Source: a candidate division WOR-3 bacterium
GTDB taxonomy: Bacteria > Hydrothermota > Hydrothermia > UBA1063
Assembly (NCBI GenBank): GCA_039803545.1
Contig: JBDRYS010000004.1
Coordinates: 18,421-82,420 of the forward strand
Direction of reading: 5' to 3'
DNA length: 64,000 nt
Below are positions 36,385-45,925 of the stretch, piece by piece. Made by a program: the position numbers and the translations under genes. The notes beneath the pieces are model-generated. The model saw only the letters and a program-made list of their open reading frames with translations, was not told the origin of the DNA and did not search any database. How positions within the stretch are numbered: position 1 is the stretch's first letter; every line of letters begins with the position of its first letter.

Positions 36385-37732
36385 AAGGTATCATTTGATC
36401 GCAGAGGAAGTAATCAGGGCATCTAATGGACAAATTGTTGAGCTAATGATCGTTCACACAATTCAGGACAATGCCCGATTTATGGAAAGCACTATTACTC
36501 AGTATGGAAGGATCAATGATCTTAGACTTACGGTAAGGGTCAGGTTTGGAAATAAAAGCGGTGTGGCTACCACCAATTCCATTACAAAGGACGGAATTTT
36601 AGATGTTGTCAAGATGGCTGAACAAAGTGCTTTAAATGCAAAAGAGGACCCATTCTTACCAGACCCGGAAGAGAAGAAAGAATTGGAACATGAACAGATC
36701 GATCCCGCCGTTGCGGAAATGGGACCCGATGAAAAGTCCAGGTTTCTTGGGAAAATTTTTAGCGAGTTTTCTGAGGATTTTATATTCCATGGTACACTGA
36801 GATCGAGCTTAAATTACGTTGGCATTTTTAATAACTTGGGGCTTAAGTCTGATTTTTCTTATACTGCTTTAAATATGACAATGATTATAGAGGATGCGGA
36901 GGAAAAAGACACCTTCTGGCTACAGCATACAAGTCCTGACCTCGATTCTTTAAACTATGATAAATACTCTCAGAAAATAAGAGAGTTCCTGAAGATGAGG
37001 TATCCAAATGTGCATGTGAAACCAGGAAAGTACACGGTTATCCTTTCCCCTTACGCCCTTAAAGATGTTCTCGATTTCATGCAATATGTGGGTTTTTCTG
37101 CATCTGCCTTAGAGATGAGGATGTCTTTTTTAAAGGATATGGAAGGGGAGAAGGTATTTGCGGAAGCCTTTACCTTAGAAGATCGGCCCCTCAGAAAGGA
37201 GAACTTTTCGATGCCCTTTGATTTTGAAGGTGTAGAGAAGAAAAATCTTACAATTTTTGAAGATGGAGTTTTCAAAAGGTTCATTTACGATAAGAAGCTT
37301 GCTAAAAAATTGAAGAAGAAAACCACGGGTCATGCCATGGATCTAATAGATTCCTTTGCCTTTGCAGGGCACTTGGAAATGAAAGGTGGAGAAAAGAGTG
37401 TTCAGGAACTTATCGAAGAATCTCCTGACATTATTTATGTAACGAGATTGCATTATGTAAATGTCCTTGACCCCACAACCTTCACCCTAACGGGGATGAC
37501 GAGGGATGGAACTTTCCGAGTAAGGCACGGGAGGCAATGGGCGAGGCTTCCTAATTTAAGATTTCACGTCAATTTTAAGGAACTTTTTAACAATATCACT
37601 GGAATCTCGAAAGAGAGGGAATATGTCGGGCAACCGGATTCCTACTCCTTTGATCTTCCTGTAGCCTATCTTTTACCGCATGTAAGATGTGAAGGCTTTA
37701 ATGTAATAGGGTTCAGCACTGAAGAGGATTGA
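36362..37732 (+). CDS. TldE/PmbA-like modulator of DNA gyrase family protein
   Basis: 456 residues from ATG 36362, inside the end of pyrC. TQYGRINDLRLTVRVRFGNKSG and the C-terminal GMTRDGTFRVRHG and NLRFHVNFKELFNN match the TldD/PmbA fold. The zinc motif HExxxH of TldD subunits is absent, so this is the TldE-like partner. In other bacteria TldD/TldE forms a peptidase that trims peptides. The matching TldD is not in this window. Confidence 0.8.
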   Translation: MGKYIDTERYHLIAEEVIRASNGQIVELMIVHTIQDNARFMESTITQYGRINDLRLTVRVRFGNKSGVATTNSITKDGILDVVKMAEQSALNAKEDPFLPDPEEKKELEHEQIDPAVAEMGPDEKSRFLGKIFSEFSEDFIFHGTLRSSLNYVGIFNNLGLKSDFSYTALNMTMIIEDAEEKDTFWLQHTSPDLDSLNYDKYSQKIREFLKMRYPNVHVKPGKYTVILSPYALKDVLDFMQYVGFSASALEMRMSFLKDMEGEKVFAEAFTLEDRPLRKENFSMPFDFEGVEKKNLTIFEDGVFKRFIYDKKLAKKLKKKTTGHAMDLIDSFAFAGHLEMKGGEKSVQELIEESPDIIYVTRLHYVNVLDPTTFTLTGMTRDGTFRVRHGRQWARLPNLRFHVNFKELFNNITGISKEREYVGQPDSYSFDLPVAYLLPHVRCEGFNVIGFSTEED

Positions 37733-38466
37733 TGCTAATACTCGTTCTTTTTTCCCAGATTTTTTCGGTTTATCCCTATGAAAGAGTAATGTTTTCACCC
37801 GATGCAATTGTGGAAAGAAGGGCGTTTCTTAGTCGTGATTATTTCTACCCCTGGGTTTCTTCAGGAATTGTCTTTTACCCGGCCGGGATCAGAAGTTTTT
37901 CCTTAGGCGCGAGATATAAATTTCTTGACTTCAGTGTTGGATTACTTTCTACGGGGGATATAAAGTCTTACGATGAATATGCACAGGAAATAGGAAGCTA
38001 TAGTACAGGTATTTTGAGAGGTACTGCAGGATTTGAACTACCATTAGATTTTTTGAACGTTAAAGCTTCCTTGTCTGGTGTGAGGGCTTATGGACCTGAT
38101 TTTTACGAGTCGAGGGTCTGGGTGGATCTTGATTTTTACAGAACACTCTTTGCCTTTGAAAATGTTGCTCTCGGTATGACATTATCTTATGAGCCATCCT
38201 TTGGTTTTTATTTATTTGGTCCATATCACTTCCTTGGCGGTGATTTTTACAAAAGGGATAACTATGAGTTCAAAGCGGGCTTTTATCGATCCTTTAAGTT
38301 TGCAAGTTTCCTGCTGGGGTTTTCTTATTTTGTGTCGGCAGGGGAAACAAGTTTTAAACCTTACTTTTCTTTTAAGGTGAGGCATAAAAATCTTTCCTTT
38401 TACTATTTTTACCGAGTAGAGAGGGAAATAACAGACATATTTGGTATTTCCCTTTGTTACGAATAA
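37732..38466 (+). CDS. Outer-membrane beta-barrel-like protein
   Basis: 244 residues from ATG 37732, sharing the A of the preceding stop. A signal peptide (LILVLFSQIFSVYP) is followed by short aromatic beta strands up to the end (FGISLCYE). SRDYFYPWVSSGIVFYPAG recalls PorV/PorQ-type proteins that help type IX secretion, and a secreted protein with a sorting domain is at 50575-52788. This likeness is weak. It is otherwise an unassigned barrel protein. Confidence 0.6.
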   Translation: MLILVLFSQIFSVYPYERVMFSPDAIVERRAFLSRDYFYPWVSSGIVFYPAGIRSFSLGARYKFLDFSVGLLSTGDIKSYDEYAQEIGSYSTGILRGTAGFELPLDFLNVKASLSGVRAYGPDFYESRVWVDLDFYRTLFAFENVALGMTLSYEPSFGFYLFGPYHFLGGDFYKRDNYEFKAGFYRSFKFASFLLGFSYFVSAGETSFKPYFSFKVRHKNLSFYYFYRVEREITDIFGISLCYE

Positions 38467-38467
38467 T

Positions 38468-38935
38468 ATGAAGAAAGGACCGGAAAGAATAATTGTCAAA
38501 AACCAAAAGGCTTATCACGATTATGAAATCCTTGAAACTTTTGAGGCAGGGATTGTTCTCAAAGGCAGCGAGGTGAAGTCTATTAAGGAAGGCAAAGTCT
38601 CGCTTAAAGAGGCTTATGCAGATATTATAGGTAACGAGGTTTATATCATCAACATGCATGTTACCCCTTATGAGAAGGATAAGGTCTCAAAGCTAAATCC
38701 AACGAGGCCGAGAAAGCTATTATTACATAGGTATGAGATAAAGAGGCTCATTGGCAAGATCAAGGAGAAAGGCCTCACTTTAATTCCCCTTATGATCATT
38801 GAGAAGCGGAACCTAATAAAGGTGGTTCTTGGACTTGGTCGAGGTAAGAAACTCTACGAAAAACGCGAAGAGATAAAGAAGAGGATAATCGAGAGGGAGA
38901 TTCAGAGGGCGATGAAAAAGGAGTTTGATTATTGA
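38468..38935 (+). CDS. smpB: SsrA-binding protein
   Basis: 155 residues from ATG 38468. It binds tmRNA and frees stalled ribosomes. IVKNQKAYHDYEILETFEAG, VLKGSEVKSIKEGKVSL and the GRGKKLYEKREEIKKR tail region are typical. The tmRNA gene is not in the window. Confidence 0.95.
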   Translation: MKKGPERIIVKNQKAYHDYEILETFEAGIVLKGSEVKSIKEGKVSLKEAYADIIGNEVYIINMHVTPYEKDKVSKLNPTRPRKLLLHRYEIKRLIGKIKEKGLTLIPLMIIEKRNLIKVVLGLGRGKKLYEKREEIKKRIIEREIQRAMKKEFDY

Positions 38936-38936
38936 T

Positions 38937-40169
38937 ATGGAACTGAAAATTTTTACCGGTACGCTTTCCAATGGATTACGAGTCGTGGTGAATGAGGATG
39001 ATGAAAATACAATGGTGGCTGCTGCCTTGCTTTACGAAGCGGGAAGCAGAATGGAGCGGGAAGGAATAACTGGCATTTCGCATATTCTTGAACACATGAT
39101 GTATAAGGGAACAGAAAAAATAGGGCCGGAGGAGTATTCGAAAAGAATTCAAAGGCTTGGTGGATACGATAATGCTTATACTTCCAAGGATTATACTGTT
39201 TATTATGTCTATTTGCCTCCTGGAACCCTCGGTGAATTCCTAAGTATGGAAGGGGATCGGATGGTTAATTTAAAACTTCGGGATTTCAAGGAGGAGATGG
39301 AAGTCATTAAAGATGAGAGAAGGTACTCTTCTGTGGACAATCCAATAGAATATTTCATGGAAGAGTTCTGGTGGAGGCTTTTCAAGGTTCATCCATATAG
39401 GTTTCCCGTAATAGGTCTTGAGGATGATTTGAACAGAATAAAAGAGGCTGACGTGATCGAATATTATAAAAAGTTTTATACTCCGGCCAATGCTATTCTT
39501 GCAGTGGCGGGTAAGGTGAAGTTTGAGGAAGTGATGGAATTGGCTGATAAATATTTTTCCAATATTAACAAAAATAGTAAGCCTGAACTTTCGGTACCCT
39601 TGGAACCTGAACAAAGGCAAAAGGTTGAATTTGAAGTGAAGAGAAAAAATTCAACTCCGGTGATTGCAATTGGCTTCAAAATAGTCCCCTTTGGAGATCC
39701 CTTGATTCCTGTATTTGATGTTTTAAGTGAGATGCTCGGTGGTGGGAAGTGGGGCATCCTTGTAAGAGAATTGGTCTACGATAAGAATGTTTTTGCCTCT
39801 CTAAGGTGTGAGACGAGTTATTTAAAAGACCATGGGGTTTTCGTTTTAGTGGGGGTGCCTTACCCGGGAGTGGATATCAAAAATGCCGAGTCAATTTTAG
39901 AAAACAAATTTTATGATGCTCTTCACCAACTGGGAGAAGATGACCTTAATACTGCCAAAAACAAACTGTTAACAGAGTACTACTTTGATCTCGAATCGGT
40001 CAGGGATTTGGTCTTTGATCTGGCAGAGTTTGAACTGATGGGTAAGATTGAAGATATTACAAAATATCCCGAAATTTTGAAAAGCGTGACCCTTGAAGAT
40101 GTTAGAAAGGTTTTCGCCCAGTATTTTGGCGTGGAAAAGGAGACCGTGGGAGTGCTTAATGAAGAGTGA
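38937..40169 (+). CDS. M16 zinc protease, active subunit
   Basis: 410 residues from ATG 38937. The inverted zinc motif HILEH (H49 to H53) is followed by the third ligand glutamate around residues 122-127. YDNAYTSKDYTVYYVY and GGGKWGILVRELVYDKN (the R/Y pair of the C-terminal half) are also present. It pairs with the next gene, which lacks the zinc site, as in mitochondrial-type peptidase heterodimers. It probably acts in the periplasm or cytosol; no signal peptide is seen. The overlap with the partner gene is 11 bp. Confidence 0.9.
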   Translation: MELKIFTGTLSNGLRVVVNEDDENTMVAAALLYEAGSRMEREGITGISHILEHMMYKGTEKIGPEEYSKRIQRLGGYDNAYTSKDYTVYYVYLPPGTLGEFLSMEGDRMVNLKLRDFKEEMEVIKDERRYSSVDNPIEYFMEEFWWRLFKVHPYRFPVIGLEDDLNRIKEADVIEYYKKFYTPANAILAVAGKVKFEEVMELADKYFSNINKNSKPELSVPLEPEQRQKVEFEVKRKNSTPVIAIGFKIVPFGDPLIPVFDVLSEMLGGGKWGILVRELVYDKNVFASLRCETSYLKDHGVFVLVGVPYPGVDIKNAESILENKFYDALHQLGEDDLNTAKNKLLTEYYFDLESVRDLVFDLAEFELMGKIEDITKYPEILKSVTLEDVRKVFAQYFGVEKETVGVLNEE

Positions 40170-41478
40170 AGTCAAGTTTTTTGAGCTGAAAAACGGCATA
40201 AAAGTTCATTATGTAAGAAAGGATAAGCTTCCCATTTTTTATGCCAATGTCCTATTCAATAGAGGTTCTATTGACGAGCAGGACAAGAGAGGCATTCATA
40301 ACTTTACTTTAAGACTCTTAGCCGAAGGTCCGGAGGGGAAGTCACCTGTTGAATTTTCGAAGGAACTTGAAAAGCTTGGCCTTAGAATAAAGACCCGCTC
40401 CGGGTATTCCTTTACCACCTTCGAGCTCGACGGATTATCGGATTTCTTTTTAGATGCCCTTATAAAGCTTGAAGAACTTATAAGAAAGCCTGCTTTCAGG
40501 GAAGAGGACTTTAAAAGGCTTAAGGATCAATACTTTACCGCGGTTAAGCTGGGATTTCAGGACCCTGAATTTGTTTCCTCTTACTTTTCCAATATGTTTT
40601 ATTTTAAAGATGTTCCGCCACTCTCTGCTTTGCCCGATTTCGGGTTCGTAAGGGATGTCCTTGGTTTAACCCTCGAAGATGTCAAAAATTATTATACGAG
40701 TCTTTATGATAATTCCAATTTTTCCGTTGTTATTGTCTCGAACCTGGAAATTAGTGAATTTAAGGAAAAGATTGAAAATTTGAACCTTCCACTCGGTCAG
40801 AGATCGTCGAGTAGGTCTATTGAAGTTCCGGAGTTTAAATTCGATAAAGTTTTTATAGTGAATATGGACATTGAACAGGCCCATTTGAAAATCATAAATC
40901 CCGCAGTAAAGAGGAACGATCCGATTTATGGCGCCGTTAAGGTGGCAAACTTCATCTGGGGTGGTTCCGATTTCTCTTCGAGACTAATGAAAAGGGTGAG
41001 AGTTAAGGAAGGATTAAGTTATTCCGTAAATTCTGTGGTGAACTTCGGGATTCCGCTCAATGGTGATATTATTGCCCCTTATAGTGTTATTTCCTGCGAG
41101 ACTGAGTTGAATAAGGCCAGAAAGGCCTTTGATGCAATTCTCGAAGAGAAGACCAAGGTTTTAAGAGATGGGTTTGAAAAAGAGGAATTGGAACACGCCA
41201 TTCAATTTTTTAAGGGCAGTATTCCTCTTCTTGTTGAGAGTTATGCTCAACTCCTTTCGATGATTACGGAAGAAATTATTTACGGATTGCCCTATTTTCA
41301 TTGGGAAGAGGAACTCAGAGCTATTGAGAAGCTAACTATCGATGAGGTTAACAAAGGGGCTCAAGTGTTGCTCAGCTTTGAAAGCCCCTTCGTTCTGATT
41401 GTGGGGAAGGCCAAAAAATTGAAGAATCAATTCAAGGATTTTGACATTGAAGTGATAGAGCCAGAAAAGTATTTGTGA
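40159..41478 (+). CDS. M16 family protein, inactive partner
   Basis: 439 residues from ATG 40159. Same fold as the gene before it, but HxxEH is replaced by HNFTL, so it cannot bind zinc. The C-terminal substrate motif is kept (SSRLMKRVRVKEGLSYSVNS). Such inactive copies form the substrate-binding half of a heterodimer. Confidence 0.87.
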   Translation: MKSEVKFFELKNGIKVHYVRKDKLPIFYANVLFNRGSIDEQDKRGIHNFTLRLLAEGPEGKSPVEFSKELEKLGLRIKTRSGYSFTTFELDGLSDFFLDALIKLEELIRKPAFREEDFKRLKDQYFTAVKLGFQDPEFVSSYFSNMFYFKDVPPLSALPDFGFVRDVLGLTLEDVKNYYTSLYDNSNFSVVIVSNLEISEFKEKIENLNLPLGQRSSSRSIEVPEFKFDKVFIVNMDIEQAHLKIINPAVKRNDPIYGAVKVANFIWGGSDFSSRLMKRVRVKEGLSYSVNSVVNFGIPLNGDIIAPYSVISCETELNKARKAFDAILEEKTKVLRDGFEKEELEHAIQFFKGSIPLLVESYAQLLSMITEEIIYGLPYFHWEEELRAIEKLTIDEVNKGAQVLLSFESPFVLIVGKAKKLKNQFKDFDIEVIEPEKYL

Positions 41479-41620
41479 AGTAGTTATTCCGTGGTGCCGG
41501 CTTTGTGATGATTTTTCCATTTTCCTATTAAAGATCAAAATATAAATTTGTTCCAATTTATCCTCTTGCAATTTAATTATTTTTCAGACCTTTAAGTTTT
41601 GTAAATTATGGGGCTTTTGC

Positions 41621-42346
41621 TTATTTTCTCTCCAGTTTTTCGAGCATCTTGCGTGCTTGTTCGAGATACTTATAATCCTCTCGGGTTTGAGGTTTCAAGT
41701 TGACCGCTTTCTTCAAAACTTCCTTTGCCTGCTCAGTTTTGTTTTGATACTTATAAACTCTGGCGAGCTCATATTGGTATTGTATCCTTCCCGGATTTAG
41801 TTCAATAGCCTTCTTAATGTACTTCTCAGCATCCTCAATAGTTCCCTGAGGAACCTCGCCAAAGAGAGTTTTTGCGAAGCTCCTCAGAACGGGGTTCAAA
41901 GTTGCTGCTTCAAAGTTGTATGAGCCCCAGATGAAGTTGGCAAGGTCATTGTTAGGGTTCAATTTCAAAGCCTTGTTAACGGCGTCTTTAATGATCATCG
42001 CATATTTTACCTTTTCTTTACCGCCCTTTGAAAGCGCAATCCTGCCGTTCACTGCAGCTAAATAAGTCCACCCCCAATCGCCCTCCGGGTTTACCTGAGT
42101 GGCCCTTTGAGCGAATTCAAGGGCTTTGTTAAAATAGGCTTCTCTCTCTTTTTCATTTTCAAGCCCTTCGCCAATGTTAAGATAAGCCATGGAGAGTCTC
42201 CACAGGACTTCGTAGTTTCCTTTATCCTTCTCGTATGCCATTTGATACTGTTTTAGCGCCTCCTCATATTTCAAGGCACTGAACAAGGAGTCACCCCTCT
42301 GGATCAAAGGATCTACCGCCATAATTAGCATTAATAAAGCAACCAT
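41621..42346 (-). CDS. Secreted TPR-repeat protein
   Basis: 241 residues. A short signal peptide (VALLMLIMAVDP) is followed by about five tetratricopeptide-like repeats, for example YEEALKQYQMAYEKDKGN and TEQAKEVLKKAVNLKPQ. It is probably periplasmic and binds proteins. A good AGGAGG precedes the ATG. It is divergent from the regulator gene at 42498. Confidence 0.8.
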   Translation of the reverse strand: MVALLMLIMAVDPLIQRGDSLFSALKYEEALKQYQMAYEKDKGNYEVLWRLSMAYLNIGEGLENEKEREAYFNKALEFAQRATQVNPEGDWGWTYLAAVNGRIALSKGGKEKVKYAMIIKDAVNKALKLNPNNDLANFIWGSYNFEAATLNPVLRSFAKTLFGEVPQGTIEDAEKYIKKAIELNPGRIQYQYELARVYKYQNKTEQAKEVLKKAVNLKPQTREDYKYLEQARKMLEKLERK

Positions 42347-42474
42347 TTTTAACCTCCTTTTGCAAAATTATAAAAGTTGATTGGTGAAGTTCAAATTTTT
42401 AGTGGATGTTTTTCCCTGTTTCCGATGAGCCCGCTCTCTATTTTGGCACTTTTTAATCTTTTTATGTTTGCGTT

Positions 42475-42497
42475 TATAATATTAAAAAGGTATTTAA
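42475..42497 (+). promoter_or_regulatory. Promoter of the GGDEF-ATPase gene
   Basis: TATAAT at 42475-42480 would give +1 at 42487 and an 11-nt leader with AAGG close to the ATG at 42498. No good -35 box is seen. Confidence 0.45.
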
Positions 42498-45179
42498 ATG
42501 GCGTCATTTAAGCGGGTTTACATTGATTCCCTTACTGGAGTGTATAATAGGGCTTTCCTCGACGAGAAAATTGCTGAAATACTCCAGAATGCAAGGGATG
42601 AAGGCAAGGCATTGTCAGTTGTAATGTTTGACATTGATTACTTCAAAAGAATCAATGATCTTTATGGTCACGCGGTAGGTGATCAAGTATTAAGAGAATT
42701 TGCAGAGTTTCTTAAAAATTCTTTAAGGGCAGGGGACATTCTCATACGCTACGGTGGAGATGAATTTCTTGCAATATTAAGTAATGTTAGTTATTCTGAT
42801 GCCTTGAAGATTGTTGAGAGGATTCTGGAAAACTGCAAGAAGCAAGAGTTTGCAAAATTGAGAATCACTGTAAGTGCTGGTATATCCTCTTTTCCTAAAC
42901 ACGCAGATAATTGGGGGAGCCTTTTTGAACTTGTCGACAAGAGTCTTTACTTTGCTAAGAGGAATGGTAGAGATAGAGTTGGCGTCTTACAGAATGTCGG
43001 TCGGGTTATAATTCCTACCTATGATATTGTGGGCCGAATCAATGAGATCGAAAAGATTATAACTTTCTTAGAAGGCTCAAAAAAGGCTAAAGTCCTTCAT
43101 ATTATTGGAGAGATAGGGGTTGGAAAAACAAGGCTTGCAAAAGAAGTTTTGAACCATCCACAACTCAAATCCTACGATAGATTCGAGAGTCTTCTTTCAC
43201 CTTCAACAAAATCCATAGTCTTTTATCCTGTTAGACAATTGGTAAAATATTTGGTACAAAAGAGTGATTCAATTCTGAAAGAGCTTCCTCCCAGTTTACT
43301 AAGTGAAATTTATAAGTTGAATCCTCCAGAGAATAGCGAACTGGGAGAGCTTTTTTATGTGGATAAATTTAAGTTATTTGAGGCCTTAAAGGAATTGCTT
43401 AAAGTTTATACCCAGAAGGTTTCCCCTCTTATAATTTTTATCGATGATGCTCACTGGATTGACGAATTTTCACTGGAATTATTAAGCTACATTTTTAGGT
43501 CTGATGACGCGGGAAATTTTGCAGTTATCTTCGCCTCTCGAATTGAGGAGACTAAGGAAGACCTTACTAAAAAGTTCTTTGGGTTTTTGCGTAGAGATTT
43601 TATGGAAATACGCCTTATGCCCCTTGGAAAGGAGGAGTTGAAGCAACTTACTGTAATGGTCTTTGGGCAAAATGTTCCTGATTTCTTTGTTGATTTTCTC
43701 TTCCTTAAGAGTGGTGGGAATCCCTATATTGCCTACGAGTTGATTGAATCGTTAACGAAATCCGGAGATGTTTACTGGAATGGCGAATCATGGGAATTTA
43801 AGAAGGATTTCGATTTTGATGTGCCTTCCACCCTTTTGGCGTTGACAGAAATGAAAATTGCTTCCTTAGGGGCGAAGGAGCTCAATGTTCTTGAATATAT
43901 GGCGGTCTTTGGGAAACCTGTTGACCTTGATCTGCTCTCGGATTTTACGAGTTTGAGGTACGAAGAGCTTATACCCATTATGGAAAGATTGGAAAATTTA
44001 GGGTTTATATCAAGGGATTTCGCTGGATCGTACTATGTACCCGAGGGTGTTTTTGTGGAATGTCTTTGCAAAAAATTAAGTGAAAATCGTCGGGCTATAA
44101 TCCATAGCAGGATCGCTGACGTGCTGAAAGAAATTAGTCCGGAATCCGTTGAAGAGATTGCCCAACATTATTATAAGGGTGGCAATTTTGACGATGCTTT
44201 TGAGTTTTTATTGAAAGCTGCAGAAAGGGCAATTAGTTACTATGCTTTAAAAAATGCCATAACTTATTATTCCTGGGCCCTTGGATGTCTCGAGAAAAAA
44301 CGTAGGGTCGAAGAGAAGGATAAAAGAAAAGCAGAAATTTTAGTAAAACGCTCAAAACTTTATTCGGAGGTTGGCGATCGAAAGTCCGCATTTGTTGACG
44401 CTGAGGAGGCTTTAAATATCGCTCTAAATGCTAAGGATATGGAGCTTCAAGCTGAGGCGAGTATGCAAGTTGGTGTGAGTCTCCTCAATTTGGCACGATA
44501 TTCTGAAGCCATCGAAAGACTACAACATGCAAGCAGTTTGTTTGAAAAATTAAGGGATTTCAAGGGTGTGGTGGAATGTGACCTTCATCTCGGTTCGATC
44601 TTTCAGGAACAATCCAAATACAAGTTAAGCCAATCTTATTACACAAGAGCCTTAGAGACGGCAAAGAGTATTAATGATGAGGACCTGATAATGAAGGCCG
44701 GTTATCAACTGGCGTCTCTTTTTGTGGACATGGGGAATCTCGATGATGCGGTTCCTTTACTGAATGAAGCATTAAAGATTTCAAAAAAATTGAAGGACAA
44801 GAAGTTTGAGCTAAAGATTTCTAATCAGTTGGGTATCCTGTATGTGGAAAAGGGTGATCTGGATAAAGGAATAAAGCTTTTGCAGGATTCTCTCGAATTA
44901 TCAAGGCAACTTTACGATCTGAGGACAGAAGCTGTCATTAGCCATAATCTTGGGATCATTTTATTCAAGCACATGGGGAAAACGAAAGAAGCAGTTGAGT
45001 ACTTAGAAAGGAGCCTGAATGTCTTTTACTTGATTGGTGATAGGGTATCGGAATGCATAGTGTTGAGCTCCTTGGGAACGATTTATAAGTCTATGGGCAA
45101 GTATTCTGCAGTTAAGGAGAGTTTTTCGAAGTCTCTCAAAATCGCAAAAAGGAAATTAAGGCTGAAAGGCTCGTTCTAA
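42498..45179 (+). CDS. GGDEF / STAND-type ATPase / TPR regulator, main fragment
   Basis: 893 residues before a frameshift. Residues 1-165 are a GGDEF domain: YIDSLTGVYNR, the active motif GGDEF (86-90), and an RxxD inhibitory site (R77-D80). From residue 175 an ATPase of the adenylate-cyclase/MalT type follows, with Walker A GEIGVGKT (204-211) and IIFIDDAHW. TPR repeats start near residue 550. So it probably makes c-di-GMP under control of an ATPase-TPR signal module. The normal arrangement has the ATPase with a C-terminal DNA-binding domain; the GGDEF in front is unusual. Confidence 0.85.
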   Translation: MASFKRVYIDSLTGVYNRAFLDEKIAEILQNARDEGKALSVVMFDIDYFKRINDLYGHAVGDQVLREFAEFLKNSLRAGDILIRYGGDEFLAILSNVSYSDALKIVERILENCKKQEFAKLRITVSAGISSFPKHADNWGSLFELVDKSLYFAKRNGRDRVGVLQNVGRVIIPTYDIVGRINEIEKIITFLEGSKKAKVLHIIGEIGVGKTRLAKEVLNHPQLKSYDRFESLLSPSTKSIVFYPVRQLVKYLVQKSDSILKELPPSLLSEIYKLNPPENSELGELFYVDKFKLFEALKELLKVYTQKVSPLIIFIDDAHWIDEFSLELLSYIFRSDDAGNFAVIFASRIEETKEDLTKKFFGFLRRDFMEIRLMPLGKEELKQLTVMVFGQNVPDFFVDFLFLKSGGNPYIAYELIESLTKSGDVYWNGESWEFKKDFDFDVPSTLLALTEMKIASLGAKELNVLEYMAVFGKPVDLDLLSDFTSLRYEELIPIMERLENLGFISRDFAGSYYVPEGVFVECLCKKLSENRRAIIHSRIADVLKEISPESVEEIAQHYYKGGNFDDAFEFLLKAAERAISYYALKNAITYYSWALGCLEKKRRVEEKDKRKAEILVKRSKLYSEVGDRKSAFVDAEEALNIALNAKDMELQAEASMQVGVSLLNLARYSEAIERLQHASSLFEKLRDFKGVVECDLHLGSIFQEQSKYKLSQSYYTRALETAKSINDEDLIMKAGYQLASLFVDMGNLDDAVPLLNEALKISKKLKDKKFELKISNQLGILYVEKGDLDKGIKLLQDSLELSRQLYDLRTEAVISHNLGIILFKHMGKTKEAVEYLERSLNVFYLIGDRVSECIVLSSLGTIYKSMGKYSAVKESFSKSLKIAKRKLRLKGSF

Positions 45180-45208
45180 CAGCGTCTTTTAATCTTGCCA
45201 ATCTTTAT

Positions 45209-45922
45209 TTGGATAATGGCAGATTGAGGAGTGCTTTTCCGAAGCTGCAATCCTCTTTGCGTCTCGCGAGGAAACTTGGTTTAAAGGACTTCGAAGCCAA
45301 TATTCTGTTATCCTTCGGTGCATATTACTATTATATTGGGGATTTCAGAGAAGCGGAACGTTACTTGAAAGAGAGTGCCAAGGTGGCTAAAGAAATAGAT
45401 CAATTAAACACTTTTGCTTTTGCCAATATTGCTTTAATGCGGGTTTACATGGATTCTGGTGACCTCATGAAGGCTTCGGAGTTGGCTGAGCAGGTTGAAA
45501 AAGTGGTGCAAAAACTTATGAATGAAGTCATTCAAATAGACTTTCAGCTATTGACTTTGGAATTGGATTTCTTGCTTGGCAAACCTGTTGGCTTGAAAAA
45601 GGTAAGCACGATTATTGAGAAGTGTAAGACCCTTGGACTCCAACCGAGACTCGCGGACGCCTTAGTACTGGCAGGAAGGATCACGGCGAGAATGGAGGCC
45701 ATAGAAAAGGCCCGTGAACATTTTGAGAAGGCAATAGCTATATTGAGGAAGATTGGTAATGTCTTTTATTTAGCGAGGGCTTATGCTTTGTATGCAGAAG
45801 TTTTGAGGTACGGTGGATTCAAAGAAGAGTCTTTATTAAACTACAAAAAGGCTTATGAAATATTCAAGAACTTGAAGACCGATGCCTGGACGAAGGTATT
45901 GTCAATTCCTCAACCTAAGTAG
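45209..45922 (+). CDS. TPR C-terminal fragment of the GGDEF-ATPase protein
   Basis: Continuation of the gene at 42498 in another frame. At about 45150 the sequence AAAAAGGAAATTAAG lacks one base; with AGGGAAATT the protein reads REIKAERLVLTASFNLANLY and joins this part smoothly. Joined, the protein is about 1140 residues, with about eight more TPR-like repeats here. No DNA-binding domain follows. The apparent start TTG at 45209 is not genuine. Confidence 0.75.
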   Translation: MDNGRLRSAFPKLQSSLRLARKLGLKDFEANILLSFGAYYYYIGDFREAERYLKESAKVAKEIDQLNTFAFANIALMRVYMDSGDLMKASELAEQVEKVVQKLMNEVIQIDFQLLTLELDFLLGKPVGLKKVSTIIEKCKTLGLQPRLADALVLAGRITARMEAIEKAREHFEKAIAILRKIGNVFYLARAYALYAEVLRYGGFKEESLLNYKKAYEIFKNLKTDAWTKVLSIPQPK

Positions 45923-45925
45923 ATT

